Shown in pieces: positions 25,038 to 34,774 of a DNA stretch of 64,000 nt. Under the pieces are notes generated by a model, which worked only from the letters and a program-made list of their open reading frames with translations, made no database searches and had not been told where the DNA came from. Made by a program: the position numbers and the translations under genes. Source of the DNA: Edaphobacter modestus (GTDB taxonomy: Bacteria; Acidobacteriota; Terriglobia; Terriglobales; Acidobacteriaceae); NCBI RefSeq assembly GCF_004217555.1, contig NZ_SHKW01000001.1:6014001-6078000 (forward strand). Reading direction: 5' to 3'. Within the stretch, counting starts at the first letter, position 1. Every line of letters begins with the position of its first letter.

Positions 25038-28000
25038 CTAAACCTCCCCTGCTACGTCGCTATGCTCTTCATTTCGGTGGATGAGCAGATAAGCAGTGGG
25101 CACTAGAAATACAGTGACAAGGCCCGATACCGACAATCCTCCGAGAATGGCGCGTGCCAGTGGTGCATATTGCTCACTTCCAGGTTCGAGCGCTAGCGCC
25201 ATCGGGATGAGACCAAGAATCGTGGCCATGGTCGTCATAAGAATTGGACGCAATCGCACTTTGCAGGCCTCCGATAGAGCCTGTTTCAGGACCATCCCTT
25301 CATGCCGCAACGTTCCGACGAACTCAACAATCAAAATGCTGTCTGACACTGCGATACCCGTCATCATGACCACACCCATCAGCGACATGACATTGAGGGT
25401 CGTACCTGTGAGCAAAAGGAAGATCAATACTCCCGACAGACCGGGCGGGACAGCCAGCAGAATGATGAACGGGTCAGAGAAAGACGCGAATTGAGCCATC
25501 AGGATGAGGTACACCAGCACCACGGCAAGAATGAGGCCGATTCCGAAACTGGAGAAAGAGTTATCCATATCGCGGACTGAGCCACGGATCTTAACCGTTA
25601 CGCCGTGCGGCTTCTGAATCCGACCGACGATTGACTCGACCTCTTTGTTGACTTCGCTTAGGTCCTCCTTCTTCGGCATGACATAGATGTCGAACTCGCG
25701 GCGTAGTTGGTAATGGTCCACCTCCGTAGGTGTATTGATCTGCTTGATGTCGGCAACTGATTGGAGTGGTGTAGTGTTAGCGCCTTCCGGGGACCGGAGA
25801 GGAATCTGCTTGAAATCGGTCATCGTTTTGATCAGGTTCTCGGGGTACTGAACCGTCAACATGTAGCTATTGCCGGTCTTCGGATCGACCCAGAAGCTCG
25901 GGGAGATGACGCCGTTCGAGGTGAGTGCCGTGATGACGTTGTCGACGACATTCTTGGGTGACACACCGAGTAGAGCCGCCTGGACGCGGTTGATGTTCAG
26001 CTCCAGCCCTGGATAGTCCAGATCCTGTGGAATCAGCACGTCGTTGACCGAGCCCAGCTTCTTCAGCTTGGCTGCTGTCGCCTGGGCGATGTCGTAGGCT
26101 TGCTGCAGATCGTTGCCGCCGATCTGAATATCGATTGGGGCGGGTTTCCCCTGATTGACCACCGAATCCACAAGACCGCCCACCTGAAAGTAGGTCGCTA
26201 CATCGGGAAAGTCCTCGTTGAGCTTTTCGCGGACCTTCTGCATATAGGCATAGCTGCCAGTCTTGTGTTCCTCCTTCAAACTAACTTGAATGAATGCCGT
26301 ATGCATTCCGGAGTTCGAGGTGTAAATGGCGGAAAGGTCGGGTGTGATGCCGATATTGGAAACGATCATGTTGAGGTCTTCCGGCGAAACCACACTCCGA
26401 ATGTCCTGCTCCATCTTCGCAATGTAGTCGTCTGTCACCTCGATTCTGGTTCCCGCCGGAACCTTGACGTTGACGACGAATTGGCCGGGATCGGTGCGAG
26501 GAAAGAACGCTTTGCCAAGGAATGGATAGAGAGCAAAACTGCACACTACAAACAGGCTGAAGACAACGACGACAAGCACAGGACGATTCAGGCAGATGGC
26601 AATTGCTTTTTCGTACTGCGTCTGAAGTTTATGGAATCCCAGGTTGAATTTGTCGATGATGACGCGGAAGAAGTTGACCTTAATCTTTTTGGGGGTATGC
26701 GAGTCGAGGTCTTCCTCAATCGCTGCCGCACCATGATGAAGATGAGCTGGATCGACCGTGATGAACTTCGCGCAGAAAAGGGGCACGACAGTCATTGCGA
26801 CGACATAAGACGCGAAGAGAGCAAGTACAACTGCGCGGGCAAGTGCAGTGAAGAGATACTTGCTTACACCGACGAGCAAGATGACGGGAAAGAAAACAAT
26901 ACAGGTGCTGAACGTGGCCGCAAGAACAGCAAGCTGTACCTCTTTGCCTCCCTTGACTGCGGCCTCCGCTGGTGCCTCGCCCATCTCCATATGACGGAAG
27001 ATGTTTTCAAGGACCACGACGGAGTTGTCGATGAGACGAGACAGCGCGAGGGCCAACCCTCCCAGAACCATCGTGTTAATCGAGCTGCCTCCAAGGTTTA
27101 GTCCTAGAAATGTAGCCAGACACGAGATCGGGATGGAGATGAGTACAGCGACAGTCGCGCGAACGTTGCCCAGAAAGAGCAGAATCATCAACGCTGTCAG
27201 GCAGAGCCCAATCGTTCCTTCGTTTATGACATTCTTGACCGCGATCTTCACAAAGACTGACTGATCGAAGACGACGTCTGTCTTCAATACGGAAGGAATA
27301 TCCAGCAGGTTTTCGACTGCCTTCTTGACGCCATTCACGATGGTGATCGTGTTGGAATTGCCGCCTTGTTTAAGGACAGGGATGTACACGGAGTGCTGAC
27401 CGTCTACTCGAACGATGTTGGTCTGGAGCTGTCCACCATCCTTTACCTGACCAATATCAGCGACCATGACCGAGGCATTACCTACAGTCTTGAGCGGTAG
27501 GTCGTTAATCTGATCCACGACAGGAACCTGGCTGTTGGCATAGATGTTGTAGTCTTTCATCCCAATGCGAACGTCACCTGCGGGAAGAATCAAGTTGGAC
27601 TTGTTGAGAGAGTCCACTACGTCTGTAACGCTCATCTGGTGGGCTTCGAGCTTCACGGGATCGACGTACACCATGATCTGGCGATAGCGTCCGCCATAGG
27701 GTTGCGGGACCGATGCTCCCGGGACATTGGCGACTTGGTTACGGACTGTGAACTGGGCGAGATCCTTGAGCTGCGTTTCGTTGAGCCCTTCACCTTTTAA
27801 GGTGATGAGGCAGACAGGCAAATTGGCGGCATCGAACTTTAGAACAACGGGCGGCAGAGTTCCGGGAGGCAGACGACGAAGGTTCGCCATCGCAAGATTC
27901 GAGATATTGCTTACTGCTGCATTCGCGTCGGTTCCGGGCTGAAAATAAATCTTAATAAGGCTGACGCCGGGCAGAGAGCGGGATTCGATATGGTCGATTC

Positions 28001-28220
28001 CACTGCCCAGGGTGAAGAATCGTTCATAGCTATTCGTGATGTCGGATTCAATCTGTTGAGGTGGCATACCCGCGTAAAACGTCGCGACGACGACAACGGG
28101 GATATTGACCTCTGGAAAGAGGTCTACCGGCATGCTAGTTACAGTAGTGATGCCGACCACCATCACGAAAAGACACATCATTAGGACGAAGAAGGGATAC
28201 TTGATGGCGAAGGATGACAT
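25038..28220 (-). CDS. RND efflux pump inner-membrane subunit (HAE/AcrB-like)
   Basis: A 1060-residue pump with the standard 12-helix, two-porter-loop plan, starting FAIKYPFFVLMMCLFVMVV. In helix 4, where AcrB has the proton-relay pair VDDAIVVVENV, this protein reads IDNSVVVLENI, so the second Asp is Asn. In helix 10 the AcrB AKNAILIVEF is VSDSILIVEF, so the relay Lys is Ser and an Asp appears next to it. This altered charge network could mean a different coupling mechanism. The gene overlaps the adaptor stop by one base and is followed by the TolC-like gene. Substrates are probably organic compounds, because CzcA-type metal residues are absent. Confidence 0.9.
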   Translation of the reverse strand: MSSFAIKYPFFVLMMCLFVMVVGITTVTSMPVDLFPEVNIPVVVVATFYAGMPPQQIESDITNSYERFFTLGSGIDHIESRSLPGVSLIKIYFQPGTDANAAVSNISNLAMANLRRLPPGTLPPVVLKFDAANLPVCLITLKGEGLNETQLKDLAQFTVRNQVANVPGASVPQPYGGRYRQIMVYVDPVKLEAHQMSVTDVVDSLNKSNLILPAGDVRIGMKDYNIYANSQVPVVDQINDLPLKTVGNASVMVADIGQVKDGGQLQTNIVRVDGQHSVYIPVLKQGGNSNTITIVNGVKKAVENLLDIPSVLKTDVVFDQSVFVKIAVKNVINEGTIGLCLTALMILLFLGNVRATVAVLISIPISCLATFLGLNLGGSSINTMVLGGLALALSRLIDNSVVVLENIFRHMEMGEAPAEAAVKGGKEVQLAVLAATFSTCIVFFPVILLVGVSKYLFTALARAVVLALFASYVVAMTVVPLFCAKFITVDPAHLHHGAAAIEEDLDSHTPKKIKVNFFRVIIDKFNLGFHKLQTQYEKAIAICLNRPVLVVVVFSLFVVCSFALYPFLGKAFFPRTDPGQFVVNVKVPAGTRIEVTDDYIAKMEQDIRSVVSPEDLNMIVSNIGITPDLSAIYTSNSGMHTAFIQVSLKEEHKTGSYAYMQKVREKLNEDFPDVATYFQVGGLVDSVVNQGKPAPIDIQIGGNDLQQAYDIAQATAAKLKKLGSVNDVLIPQDLDYPGLELNINRVQAALLGVSPKNVVDNVITALTSNGVISPSFWVDPKTGNSYMLTVQYPENLIKTMTDFKQIPLRSPEGANTTPLQSVADIKQINTPTEVDHYQLRREFDIYVMPKKEDLSEVNKEVESIVGRIQKPHGVTVKIRGSVRDMDNSFSSFGIGLILAVVLVYLILMAQFASFSDPFIILLAVPPGLSGVLIFLLLTGTTLNVMSLMGVVMMTGIAVSDSILIVEFVGTLRHEGMVLKQALSEACKVRLRPILMTTMATILGLIPMALALEPGSEQYAPLARAILGGLSVSGLVTVFLVPTAYLLIHRNEEHSDVAGEV

Positions 28221-29449
28221 TACTGGTTGTCCCCCTGCTTCGGCATCGAGATAGTACTAAGTTGCGGACGCACGACCTGACCGGGCTGGTAGTTCGTTTG
28301 TCCGGAAACGATGACTGACTGATGTTCGGAGAGTCCTTGTGTGATCTCGATCCTGTCGGGGCTTTGAATCCCAAGAGTGACCGGCACCTTCTGCACCGTG
28401 TTGTGTGTATCGACGATCAGCACCGATGCCCGGCCGTCACCCTTGAGCACGGCCCCGGCGGGAACGGTAAGAACGTTCTTTTGCGCTTGCAGGACGATGG
28501 TGGTCTGAGCCGTCATTCCTGTGCTGAGAGTCAGATCGGGGTTGGGAACATCGACCTCGGCCAGCATCGTCCGGGTTGATGTAGAGAGTTCGCGTGTGAA
28601 GCGAATGATCTTCCCTGTAAAGGTCTTCCCCGTCGCCTGCAGCTTAATCGAGACATCCCCACCTATCTTGATGAAGGGAACATCTTCCTCGGGCACCGGC
28701 ATTCTCAGACGGAGAAGGTCGCTCTGCGCTACCTTTACCACCGGCATCGACTGCGTGTTCGACGCGGTTCCGGCCTGGATGAGCGAGCCAACATCGGCGT
28801 AACGCATGGTGATGACGCCGGTGAACGGTGCGGTCACCACGGAGTAGTCCTTGAGAGATTGAACGCGCTGATTGTCGGCCTGCGAAACCCCCAATTGCTC
28901 TTTGGTAGCTTCGAGGGCCGACTTGGCGACGTTGATCTTGGCCTGAGCGTCCAGATCCCTGGCCCGCGAATCATCGAGCTCCTGCTCTGCAACCAGGCCT
29001 GGTCTTTGCTTCGATGCTTCGGACAATCGGGTATATGCTGCGTGGACCGCAGCATAGTTCGCCTCGGTAAGTGCGACGCCACTTTGTGCGCGCGCAATCT
29101 CAGACTGACTGTGCCGCACCTCAGCCTGCGATCCTGCTACCTGAGCAGTCAGTTCAGGGACTTCGAGTGTAGCAATGACCTGCCCATTCCTGACCCGATC
29201 TCCAATATCAACATTGATACGCCGAATATAGCCAGAGACCTTCGCGTGGAGTTCCACCTCCTGGTACGGCTGGAACTCGCCAGCGACAGTCAGCGTGCTC
29301 GAAAGATCTCCACGCACCACAGGAGCTATCGAAGCTGTAGCAACGGGCGCAGAATCCGCCTGCTTTTCGCTACAGCCAATAGAGACAAAACATGGAAGCG
29401 CCATGAGAAGCGCACCCCTCAAAACGATCGAAGCAGATCGCATGGACAT
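28220..29449 (-). CDS. RND periplasmic adaptor (membrane fusion) protein
   Basis: A 409-residue adaptor with a lipoprotein-like signal (ending CFVSIGC), a lipoyl half (QPYQEVELHAKVSGYIRRI), an alpha-helical hairpin from about residue 105 to 190 rich in Ala/Gln, the second lipoyl half (VTAPFTGVITMRY) and a beta-barrel domain. It links the pump to the TolC-like duct. First gene of its operon; the promoter should lie in 29450-29559. Confidence 0.9.
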   Translation of the reverse strand: MSMRSASIVLRGALLMALPCFVSIGCSEKQADSAPVATASIAPVVRGDLSSTLTVAGEFQPYQEVELHAKVSGYIRRINVDIGDRVRNGQVIATLEVPELTAQVAGSQAEVRHSQSEIARAQSGVALTEANYAAVHAAYTRLSEASKQRPGLVAEQELDDSRARDLDAQAKINVAKSALEATKEQLGVSQADNQRVQSLKDYSVVTAPFTGVITMRYADVGSLIQAGTASNTQSMPVVKVAQSDLLRLRMPVPEEDVPFIKIGGDVSIKLQATGKTFTGKIIRFTRELSTSTRTMLAEVDVPNPDLTLSTGMTAQTTIVLQAQKNVLTVPAGAVLKGDGRASVLIVDTHNTVQKVPVTLGIQSPDRIEITQGLSEHQSVIVSGQTNYQPGQVVRPQLSTISMPKQGDNQ

Positions 29450-29559
29450 GGTGAAGGCACCTATCGCAATACAGGAAAATATATGGGGTCAACAAACCCT
29501 TCGAAGGAGCACGACCTAGCGAGTTGCGAAGGTCCGACTATCTATTTGAAGGGAACTGT

Positions 29560-29958
29560 CTAATTGCAGAAGAGGGATGCAGGTGGGGGGCGGAACGAGA
29601 AAAAGCTCGAATGACAGGATCGCTGCGCGATCAAATCATGCTCTGTCGTCACTCGTACCCAGGTAGATACGAGGAGTCGCAGACTAAAGATGAAAGCGAC
29701 AAAGACAATCGCTGGGTAATAGTTAGGGGTCTTTTGAACCGGAGCTGCAGGGAGTAGTTGACCGTCGACCTTTGCAGTCGACGGTCGTTCTTCCTGTGAC
29801 AAAAGTTTCGCCGCAGGAATTATGGTTGACGGACTACCGGGCGGGTCATAAAGCGAGAGTTTGTATCCAATACCCCAACCGAATACGGTGAACGCTAAAA
29901 ATAGAACTGCGAACCCTGTGACAACGGATACGCGTCGATTGGGAGAAATTATCCGCAT
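29560..29958 (-). CDS. Hypothetical membrane protein
   Basis: A 132-residue protein with an N-terminal helix (VVTGFAVLFLAFTVFGWGIGY), a proline-rich exposed stretch beginning LSLYDPPGSPS and a second helix near residues 82-97 (YPAIVFVAFIFSLRL). The two-helix plan with a short periplasmic loop recurs in Acidobacteria but I cannot name a function. It is divided from the adaptor gene by a gap of about 110 bases. Confidence 0.6.
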   Translation of the reverse strand: MRIISPNRRVSVVTGFAVLFLAFTVFGWGIGYKLSLYDPPGSPSTIIPAAKLLSQEERPSTAKVDGQLLPAAPVQKTPNYYPAIVFVAFIFSLRLLVSTWVRVTTEHDLIAQRSCHSSFFSFRPPPASLFCN

Positions 29959-30224
29959 GGATCAGAGTCACTCATCGCAGATCAGTCTGTCCGGTGGGAT
30001 TCAGACTAGATCAACTTAGAGTATCAGGGTATGTCACAGATTTCACAAAAGCAAATTTTCTTATGGAAGATAACCTGAGCCCCACTCATATCGTTCGGGA
30101 TTTGATTGGTCGGACGGACGGTTGTATCTCCGCCTCCGAGCCGGGCCAGAAGGAACGGGGCTCCGCATCCTTGTTTTTTTGGCAGGACGGGCGCGAGAAA
30201 TGGAGCCCGCCACCAGGCAGGCTC

Positions 30225-30925
30225 CTACAGACAAAATCCGAGACTAGGCAGCTTTCGCTTTCTGTGTAGCCTTAGGTGGGCTTTAGTTACAGGTCTCTTC
30301 GCCGTCGGTGCCTTCGTTTTGGCTGCAAACTCCTGTTTGACTTTGAGCGCGATAGCATCGGTGTCCACCTTGAATGCCGTGGCTGCGTGTATCAGCGGCA
30401 TCCAGCACCAGGTCGTGCGCAACGATCAGCGCATGCTCTGCGTCGACGGCGGTCTGCACGTTGTAAGCCGATAAAACCTGTTGCCGCATCAGCATGAAGC
30501 TGACTTCCGGTTCACTATGTTGTTTGAGCTCCTCTAGTGCAGCCTGTACGGCGGTCGGATCTATGCTTGCTTGCCGCTCTTCGTCAGCCTTCTCCATACG
30601 CTCCAAATAGCGTTGTAAGGAGAGCCGCTCGCGGGCGCTGTCGATGCTTGCCACAGCGCGGAACTTTGATCCGTCGATAGCAATCCATTCCCCCCGAATC
30701 AACCCACAGTCACCGCCGAAGCGGTGAATCCTGCGGAACTCTGCAATCGATTTATGATCCGGATACAACCGACCTAGGAGCCACATCAACTCAACGTTGC
30801 GATGGCACTCTGCTTCCAAGCGTCTTGAGGGACGGATTTGGTTGAGATAACCGTACAGATATAACTTCAATAGATCGCGTGGGTCGTAGCCAGGCGTGAG
30901 TTCGGCATCAGCCGGGATACGCTAT
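30225..30925 (-). mobile_element. IS1182-family transposase remnant joined to a foreign tail
   Basis: From about 30925 leftward the frame reads ADAELTPGYDPRDLLKLYLY, then NRPSRRLE-like text and EWIAIDGSKFRAVAS near 30670, the N-terminal and first-Asp region of IS1182-type DDE transposases. The C-terminal catalytic part is missing. After VLDAADTRS the frame breaks, and another frame carries AATAFKVDTDAIALKVKQE and a Lys/Ala-rich tail to 30225, which looks like the end of a ParB-like partition protein rather than a transposase. I read this as a truncated IS fused by deletion to an unrelated gene. Confidence 0.65.
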
Positions 30926-31020
30926 ATCGGTATGCTCCGGTCAAAAGCGTCGGGCTGGGAAGCTTGCAAAATGAATTGTATGCAGGGAATCGGAGGAGGG
31001 AAACGATGAGTGAGTTGTAG

Positions 31021-31248
31021 ATGCAAGCGGAGTTGGAGCGCTTACGAGCTGAAACTGCCCAGCTCAAGAGCAAAGACAAGGGCGGCCTCACTTTGAAGGT
31101 GAGCGAGAAAGGCGGGCTCTCTCTGTACGGCATGGACCGTTTTCCGGTCACGCTCTACAAAGAACAGTGGCTCCGCATCCTGGCGAGTGCGGCGGAGATC
31201 GAGGCGTTCAGCCGCGAAAACGACTCCAAGCTGAAGACGAAGGGGTAG
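31021..31248 (+). CDS. Small protein with KVSEKGGLSLYG-FPVTLYKEQW motif
   Basis: A 75-residue protein: a charged N-terminal helix (AELERLRAETAQLK), the core LTLKVSEKGGLSLYGMDRFP followed by VTLYKEQWLRIL, and a Lys-rich end. It is a compact conserved-looking protein of unknown function that I associate with mobile or plasmid-borne genes. An ATG with four further codons in the same frame lies just upstream (31006) but is cut off by a TAG at 31018, so the original start was probably lost and translation may begin at 31021. The HNH gene follows four bases after its stop. Confidence 0.62.
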   Translation: MQAELERLRAETAQLKSKDKGGLTLKVSEKGGLSLYGMDRFPVTLYKEQWLRILASAAEIEAFSRENDSKLKTKG

Positions 31249-31252
31249 GGCT

Positions 31253-31675
31253 TTGAAGAAAGGGGTCCAGACCGCAATTTGCTGTCCCTGCGGGAACGAG
31301 AAGATCCTCGCCCTGGGCCTCTGCGCGACCTGCTACACGCTGAAACGGCAGGATGCCGAGTATTTCGGCGGCTTGCGAGAGCAGGTCTTAGAGCGCGATG
31401 GATACGTCTGTAGGGTGTGCGGTGATTCCGATCCCGGAGTGCATCATCGGAAACCGGGCAAGTCTGTACTGCATCTGATGATCGCTCTCTGTGCGGGATG
31501 TCACGCAAAGGTCCACCGGACGATGGTTGTCCTTACGGAGTTTCCGCCGCTTCTGCTGGTACTGTGGCGAGAGCAGCACTCCGAAGGCCACGAACAGACG
31601 TACCTTGATTTCAAGGTTCGCAAACCACCGGCTCAGAGTGTGCCACTGAACTTTGAGCTCGCTAAGGAAGATTGA
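31253..31675 (+). CDS. HNH-type nuclease-like zinc protein
   Basis: A 140-residue protein with two zinc-type CxxC pairs near the N-terminus (CPCGNEKIL, CATC), then CRVCGDSDPGVHHRKPGK and LCAGCHAKVHR, which form the HNH metal-finger core (His-His, Asn-like position, His). The TTG start at 31253 lies just after the preceding stop, with AGGGGTAGGG before it. The gene is translationally linked to the 75-residue protein, and the pair probably travelled together. The last codons abut the 3' end of the converging czcA gene. Confidence 0.68.
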   Translation: MKKGVQTAICCPCGNEKILALGLCATCYTLKRQDAEYFGGLREQVLERDGYVCRVCGDSDPGVHHRKPGKSVLHLMIALCAGCHAKVHRTMVVLTEFPPLLLVLWREQHSEGHEQTYLDFKVRKPPAQSVPLNFELAKED

Positions 31676-31676
31676 G

Positions 31677-34600
31677 CTATCGAGCCATGCTGTCACCATT
31701 CTGTTCCACCGTCGTTAGACGCTCCTTCTCGAAGATCCATTCATAGAGAACGGGCAGGAGCAGCAGAGTCAGCAGAGTTGAGGTGAAGAGCCCTCCGATC
31801 ACCACACTCGCAAGGGGTCGCTGGACCTCGGCACCCGTAGATGTCGAGAGCGCCATGGGGATAAAACCAAAACTCGCAACACAAGCTGTCATCAGTACAG
31901 GACGGAGTCTGCGGCGTGCTCCCGCTAGCACAGCATCATAAGTTGTCTGCCCGGACTCCCGGACTTGATTGATTGAGCTGACTAGGACGACTCCGTTCAA
32001 CATGGCAACTCCGAACAAAGCGATGAAACCAACTGATGCCGAGAGATTCAGGTTCATGTCGCGCAGCCAGAGTGCTGCGATGCCGCCGACGAGAGCGAAT
32101 GGGATATTGCCCACTACAAGCAGCGCTTGTTTGAAGGACTTGAAGGTGAGATAGAGCAGGATATAGATAAGAAAGATGACAATCGGAATGATGATCATCA
32201 GTCGCCTGGTGGCGCGTTGTTGATTCTCGAACTGGCCGCCAAACTCAATGGAATAGCCAGCGGGCAGTTTCACCTGGTGTGCAATATTTGCCTGTACCTC
32301 TGTGACAAAGCTGCCAAGGTCGCGTCCACGCACATTGGACATGACGACCATGCGCCGCTGGCCTTCCTCGCGGTCAATCTCGACCGCCGCGCGCACCACC
32401 CGCACCTTCGCTAGCTGCGCCAGTTTGACCTGTGCGCCTCCCGGAGCGCGCAAAGTGATGTCTTGCATCGTCTGAGGATTCGCGCGGTAGGAGTCAGGCA
32501 GACGCATTGCGATGTCGTATCGTTTCTGGCCATCGATCAATTGCGATATGACTGCCCCGGAAGCGCCAGCCTCCACAGCCTGTTCTACGTCAGAGACATT
32601 CAGGCCATAGCGAGCCAACGCACCGCGATCTATGCGGATGGTGAGATCTGGCACCCCAGAGGTAAGTTGAATCTGCGCATCCGCTGCTCCGCGAACGCTG
32701 GAGACGGCGCGGAGAACCTGCTGTGAGAGCGAATCGAGCGTGCCGAAGTCATCACCGAAGATTTTGATGGCGAGGTCCGCCTTCACGCCCGAGACCGTCT
32801 CATCCACACGCATAGCCATCGGCTGCGTGAAGTTATAGCTGAGACCGGGGATCTTTGCGAGCTCCTTGTCGACGGCGTCAATCAGCTCTTCTTTGCTATG
32901 GAAGCGATGCCACTCGTCCATGGGACGCAGCAGGAGGTAGGTATCGCCTTCGTTGATGCCCATCGCTTCTGTCGCAAAGTCAGGGCGACCGATTTTTATA
33001 ACCACATCTGCGATCTCTGGAAATGCTCGGAGCTTTTGTTCGATGCGCTTGCTGATTTCGACTGAGTCTGTGAGAGAGATGCCGGGCAGCTTGCGCGTCT
33101 CGACCAGAATCGAGCCTTCGTCGAGCTGCGGCATGAACTCCGTGCCAATGACGGTTAGCGACCAGAGAGCCACAACGAGGATGAGCAGTGCGACTGCCAC
33201 GGTTGCTTTGCGGTAGCGGATGACGGTAGCGAGGAGACGCTGGTACCGGTCGGCAAGCCTTTCCATCCATCCTGCTGAGGTCCGTGCACTCTTCGCCGGC
33301 AGCCCCTTGCCGAACGCGAACGAGGTAAATACCGGAATGGCAACAAGCGCCAGAAGAAGAGCACCGAAGAGAGCGGAGCAGACGGTGAAGGCCATGGGCC
33401 GGAACATCCGACCTTCGAGTCCCTGCAGGAAGAAGATGGGCAGGTAAACGGCGATGATGATGACGACGCCGAAGGTCATGGGCCGGGCGACATCATGGGC
33501 AGCACGGCGAACGGCGACTACCCCGGATTCACCATCCCGACGTTCCTCAAGGCGATGGATGGAGTTTTCCATCATGACCACCGCGCCATCGACAATCATC
33601 CCAAAGTCGATCGCGCCAAGGCTCATCAGGTTCGCGCTGAATCCGAAGAGCCGCATGTTAATGAACCCGATGAGCATCGCCAACGGAATGATGGAGGCGG
33701 TGATCAATGCAGCACGCACATTGCCAAGGAAGAGGAAAAGAACGACCGTAACGAGGACGAAACCTTCAAAGAGGTTCTTCTTGACCGTTCGAATGGTGCC
33801 GTCGATTACCGTTGACTGATCGTAGAAAGGAACGATCTTGACGTCTGCGGGGAGACGCATGCCCTTGATCTTTTCCTTTACGGCGGCAATGACGCGCTTG
33901 CCATTCTCGCCCCTGAGCATGATGACCATGCCGGAAATTGTCTCGCCGTTCCGGAGTACGGCGCCCAGGCGGGGCGCAGCCCCGATACCCACCTTAGCGA
34001 CATCGTTTAACAAGACCGGGACACCGCGGCTTGAAAGCAGAACGATGTTTCCGATGTCCTCGATGCTCTGCGTCCGGCCCTCGCCGCGCAAAGTGTATTG
34101 TTCATCATTGTGTTCGATATAGCCGCCGCCAAAGTTTGTGTTGTTCTCGGCGACTCGCTGCGCGACGTCCCCCAATGTCAGGCCGTACTGCGTCAGCAAG
34201 GCGGGATCGACGGTGATCTGGTACTGCTTGACCTCGCCGCCCCAATTATTGATTTCGCTTACACCTGGCACGGTACGAAGCTGCCGTTTGATCTGCCATT
34301 CCTGCAGATCCTTGAGTTCCATGGGGGTCATGGGGCCGCTGAGAGTGTACTGGTAAAGTTCGCCGAAGGCAGTTGCAGGAAGACCCAGCTGTGGCTGAAT
34401 GCCTCTGGGCAACTGGGCGCTTACCTGCTGTAAGCGTTCGTTGACCATCTGTCGCGCGAAGTACATCGACACGGAATCGTCAAAAACGACCGTGATGATG
34501 GAGAGACCAAGCTTCGAGAGCGAACGAACCTCCTGCTGCTTCGGCATCCCCATCATCGCCTGCTCGATGGGATAGGTGACGAGCTGCTCCACCTCAGTCG

Positions 34601-34772
34601 GTGGCATGGAAGGAGCTTCTGTCACGACCGTAACCTGATTGTTGGTGAGGTCAGGAAAAGCTTCAACGGGCATGGTGTAAAGGGCATATCCACCCGCTGC
34701 AACAAGAGCGATGATAAGCATCAGCACGATCCAGCGTGCGGAGAGGGCGACGTCGATGATGCGATTCAACAT
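31677..34772 (-). CDS. czcA: CzcA/CusA-type heavy-metal RND efflux pump
   Basis: A 1031-residue RND protein of the heavy-metal branch: IDVALSARWIVLML at the N-terminus, the TM4 signature AIDFGMIVDGAVVMMEN carrying the Asp/Asp/Glu relay of CzcA, and LSASVGFIALFGVAMLNG in TM10. It would export divalent or monovalent metal cations from periplasm or cytosol with proton antiport. Sequence alone does not separate Co/Zn/Cd from Cu/Ag specificity here. Third gene of the czcCBA operon, two bases after czcB. Confidence 0.9.
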   Translation of the reverse strand: MLNRIIDVALSARWIVLMLIIALVAAGGYALYTMPVEAFPDLTNNQVTVVTEAPSMPPTEVEQLVTYPIEQAMMGMPKQQEVRSLSKLGLSIITVVFDDSVSMYFARQMVNERLQQVSAQLPRGIQPQLGLPATAFGELYQYTLSGPMTPMELKDLQEWQIKRQLRTVPGVSEINNWGGEVKQYQITVDPALLTQYGLTLGDVAQRVAENNTNFGGGYIEHNDEQYTLRGEGRTQSIEDIGNIVLLSSRGVPVLLNDVAKVGIGAAPRLGAVLRNGETISGMVIMLRGENGKRVIAAVKEKIKGMRLPADVKIVPFYDQSTVIDGTIRTVKKNLFEGFVLVTVVLFLFLGNVRAALITASIIPLAMLIGFINMRLFGFSANLMSLGAIDFGMIVDGAVVMMENSIHRLEERRDGESGVVAVRRAAHDVARPMTFGVVIIIAVYLPIFFLQGLEGRMFRPMAFTVCSALFGALLLALVAIPVFTSFAFGKGLPAKSARTSAGWMERLADRYQRLLATVIRYRKATVAVALLILVVALWSLTVIGTEFMPQLDEGSILVETRKLPGISLTDSVEISKRIEQKLRAFPEIADVVIKIGRPDFATEAMGINEGDTYLLLRPMDEWHRFHSKEELIDAVDKELAKIPGLSYNFTQPMAMRVDETVSGVKADLAIKIFGDDFGTLDSLSQQVLRAVSSVRGAADAQIQLTSGVPDLTIRIDRGALARYGLNVSDVEQAVEAGASGAVISQLIDGQKRYDIAMRLPDSYRANPQTMQDITLRAPGGAQVKLAQLAKVRVVRAAVEIDREEGQRRMVVMSNVRGRDLGSFVTEVQANIAHQVKLPAGYSIEFGGQFENQQRATRRLMIIIPIVIFLIYILLYLTFKSFKQALLVVGNIPFALVGGIAALWLRDMNLNLSASVGFIALFGVAMLNGVVLVSSINQVRESGQTTYDAVLAGARRRLRPVLMTACVASFGFIPMALSTSTGAEVQRPLASVVIGGLFTSTLLTLLLLPVLYEWIFEKERLTTVEQNGDSMAR

Positions 34773-34774
34773 GT

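Noticed and set aside
26100..27101. Plus-strand open frame of 333 codons
   Set aside because: It lies antisense to the intact RND pump gene, has no family resemblance and shows the composition expected of a reverse frame.
29760..29786. Perfect 10-base inverted repeat GACCGTCGAC/GTCGACGGTC
   Set aside because: It falls inside the coding sequence of the 132-residue membrane protein and has no T-run, so a terminator role is unlikely. It may be chance.
29994..30269. Plus-strand frame of 91 codons between the membrane protein and IS1182 debris
   Set aside because: Low-complexity text with no homology signal or ribosome site.
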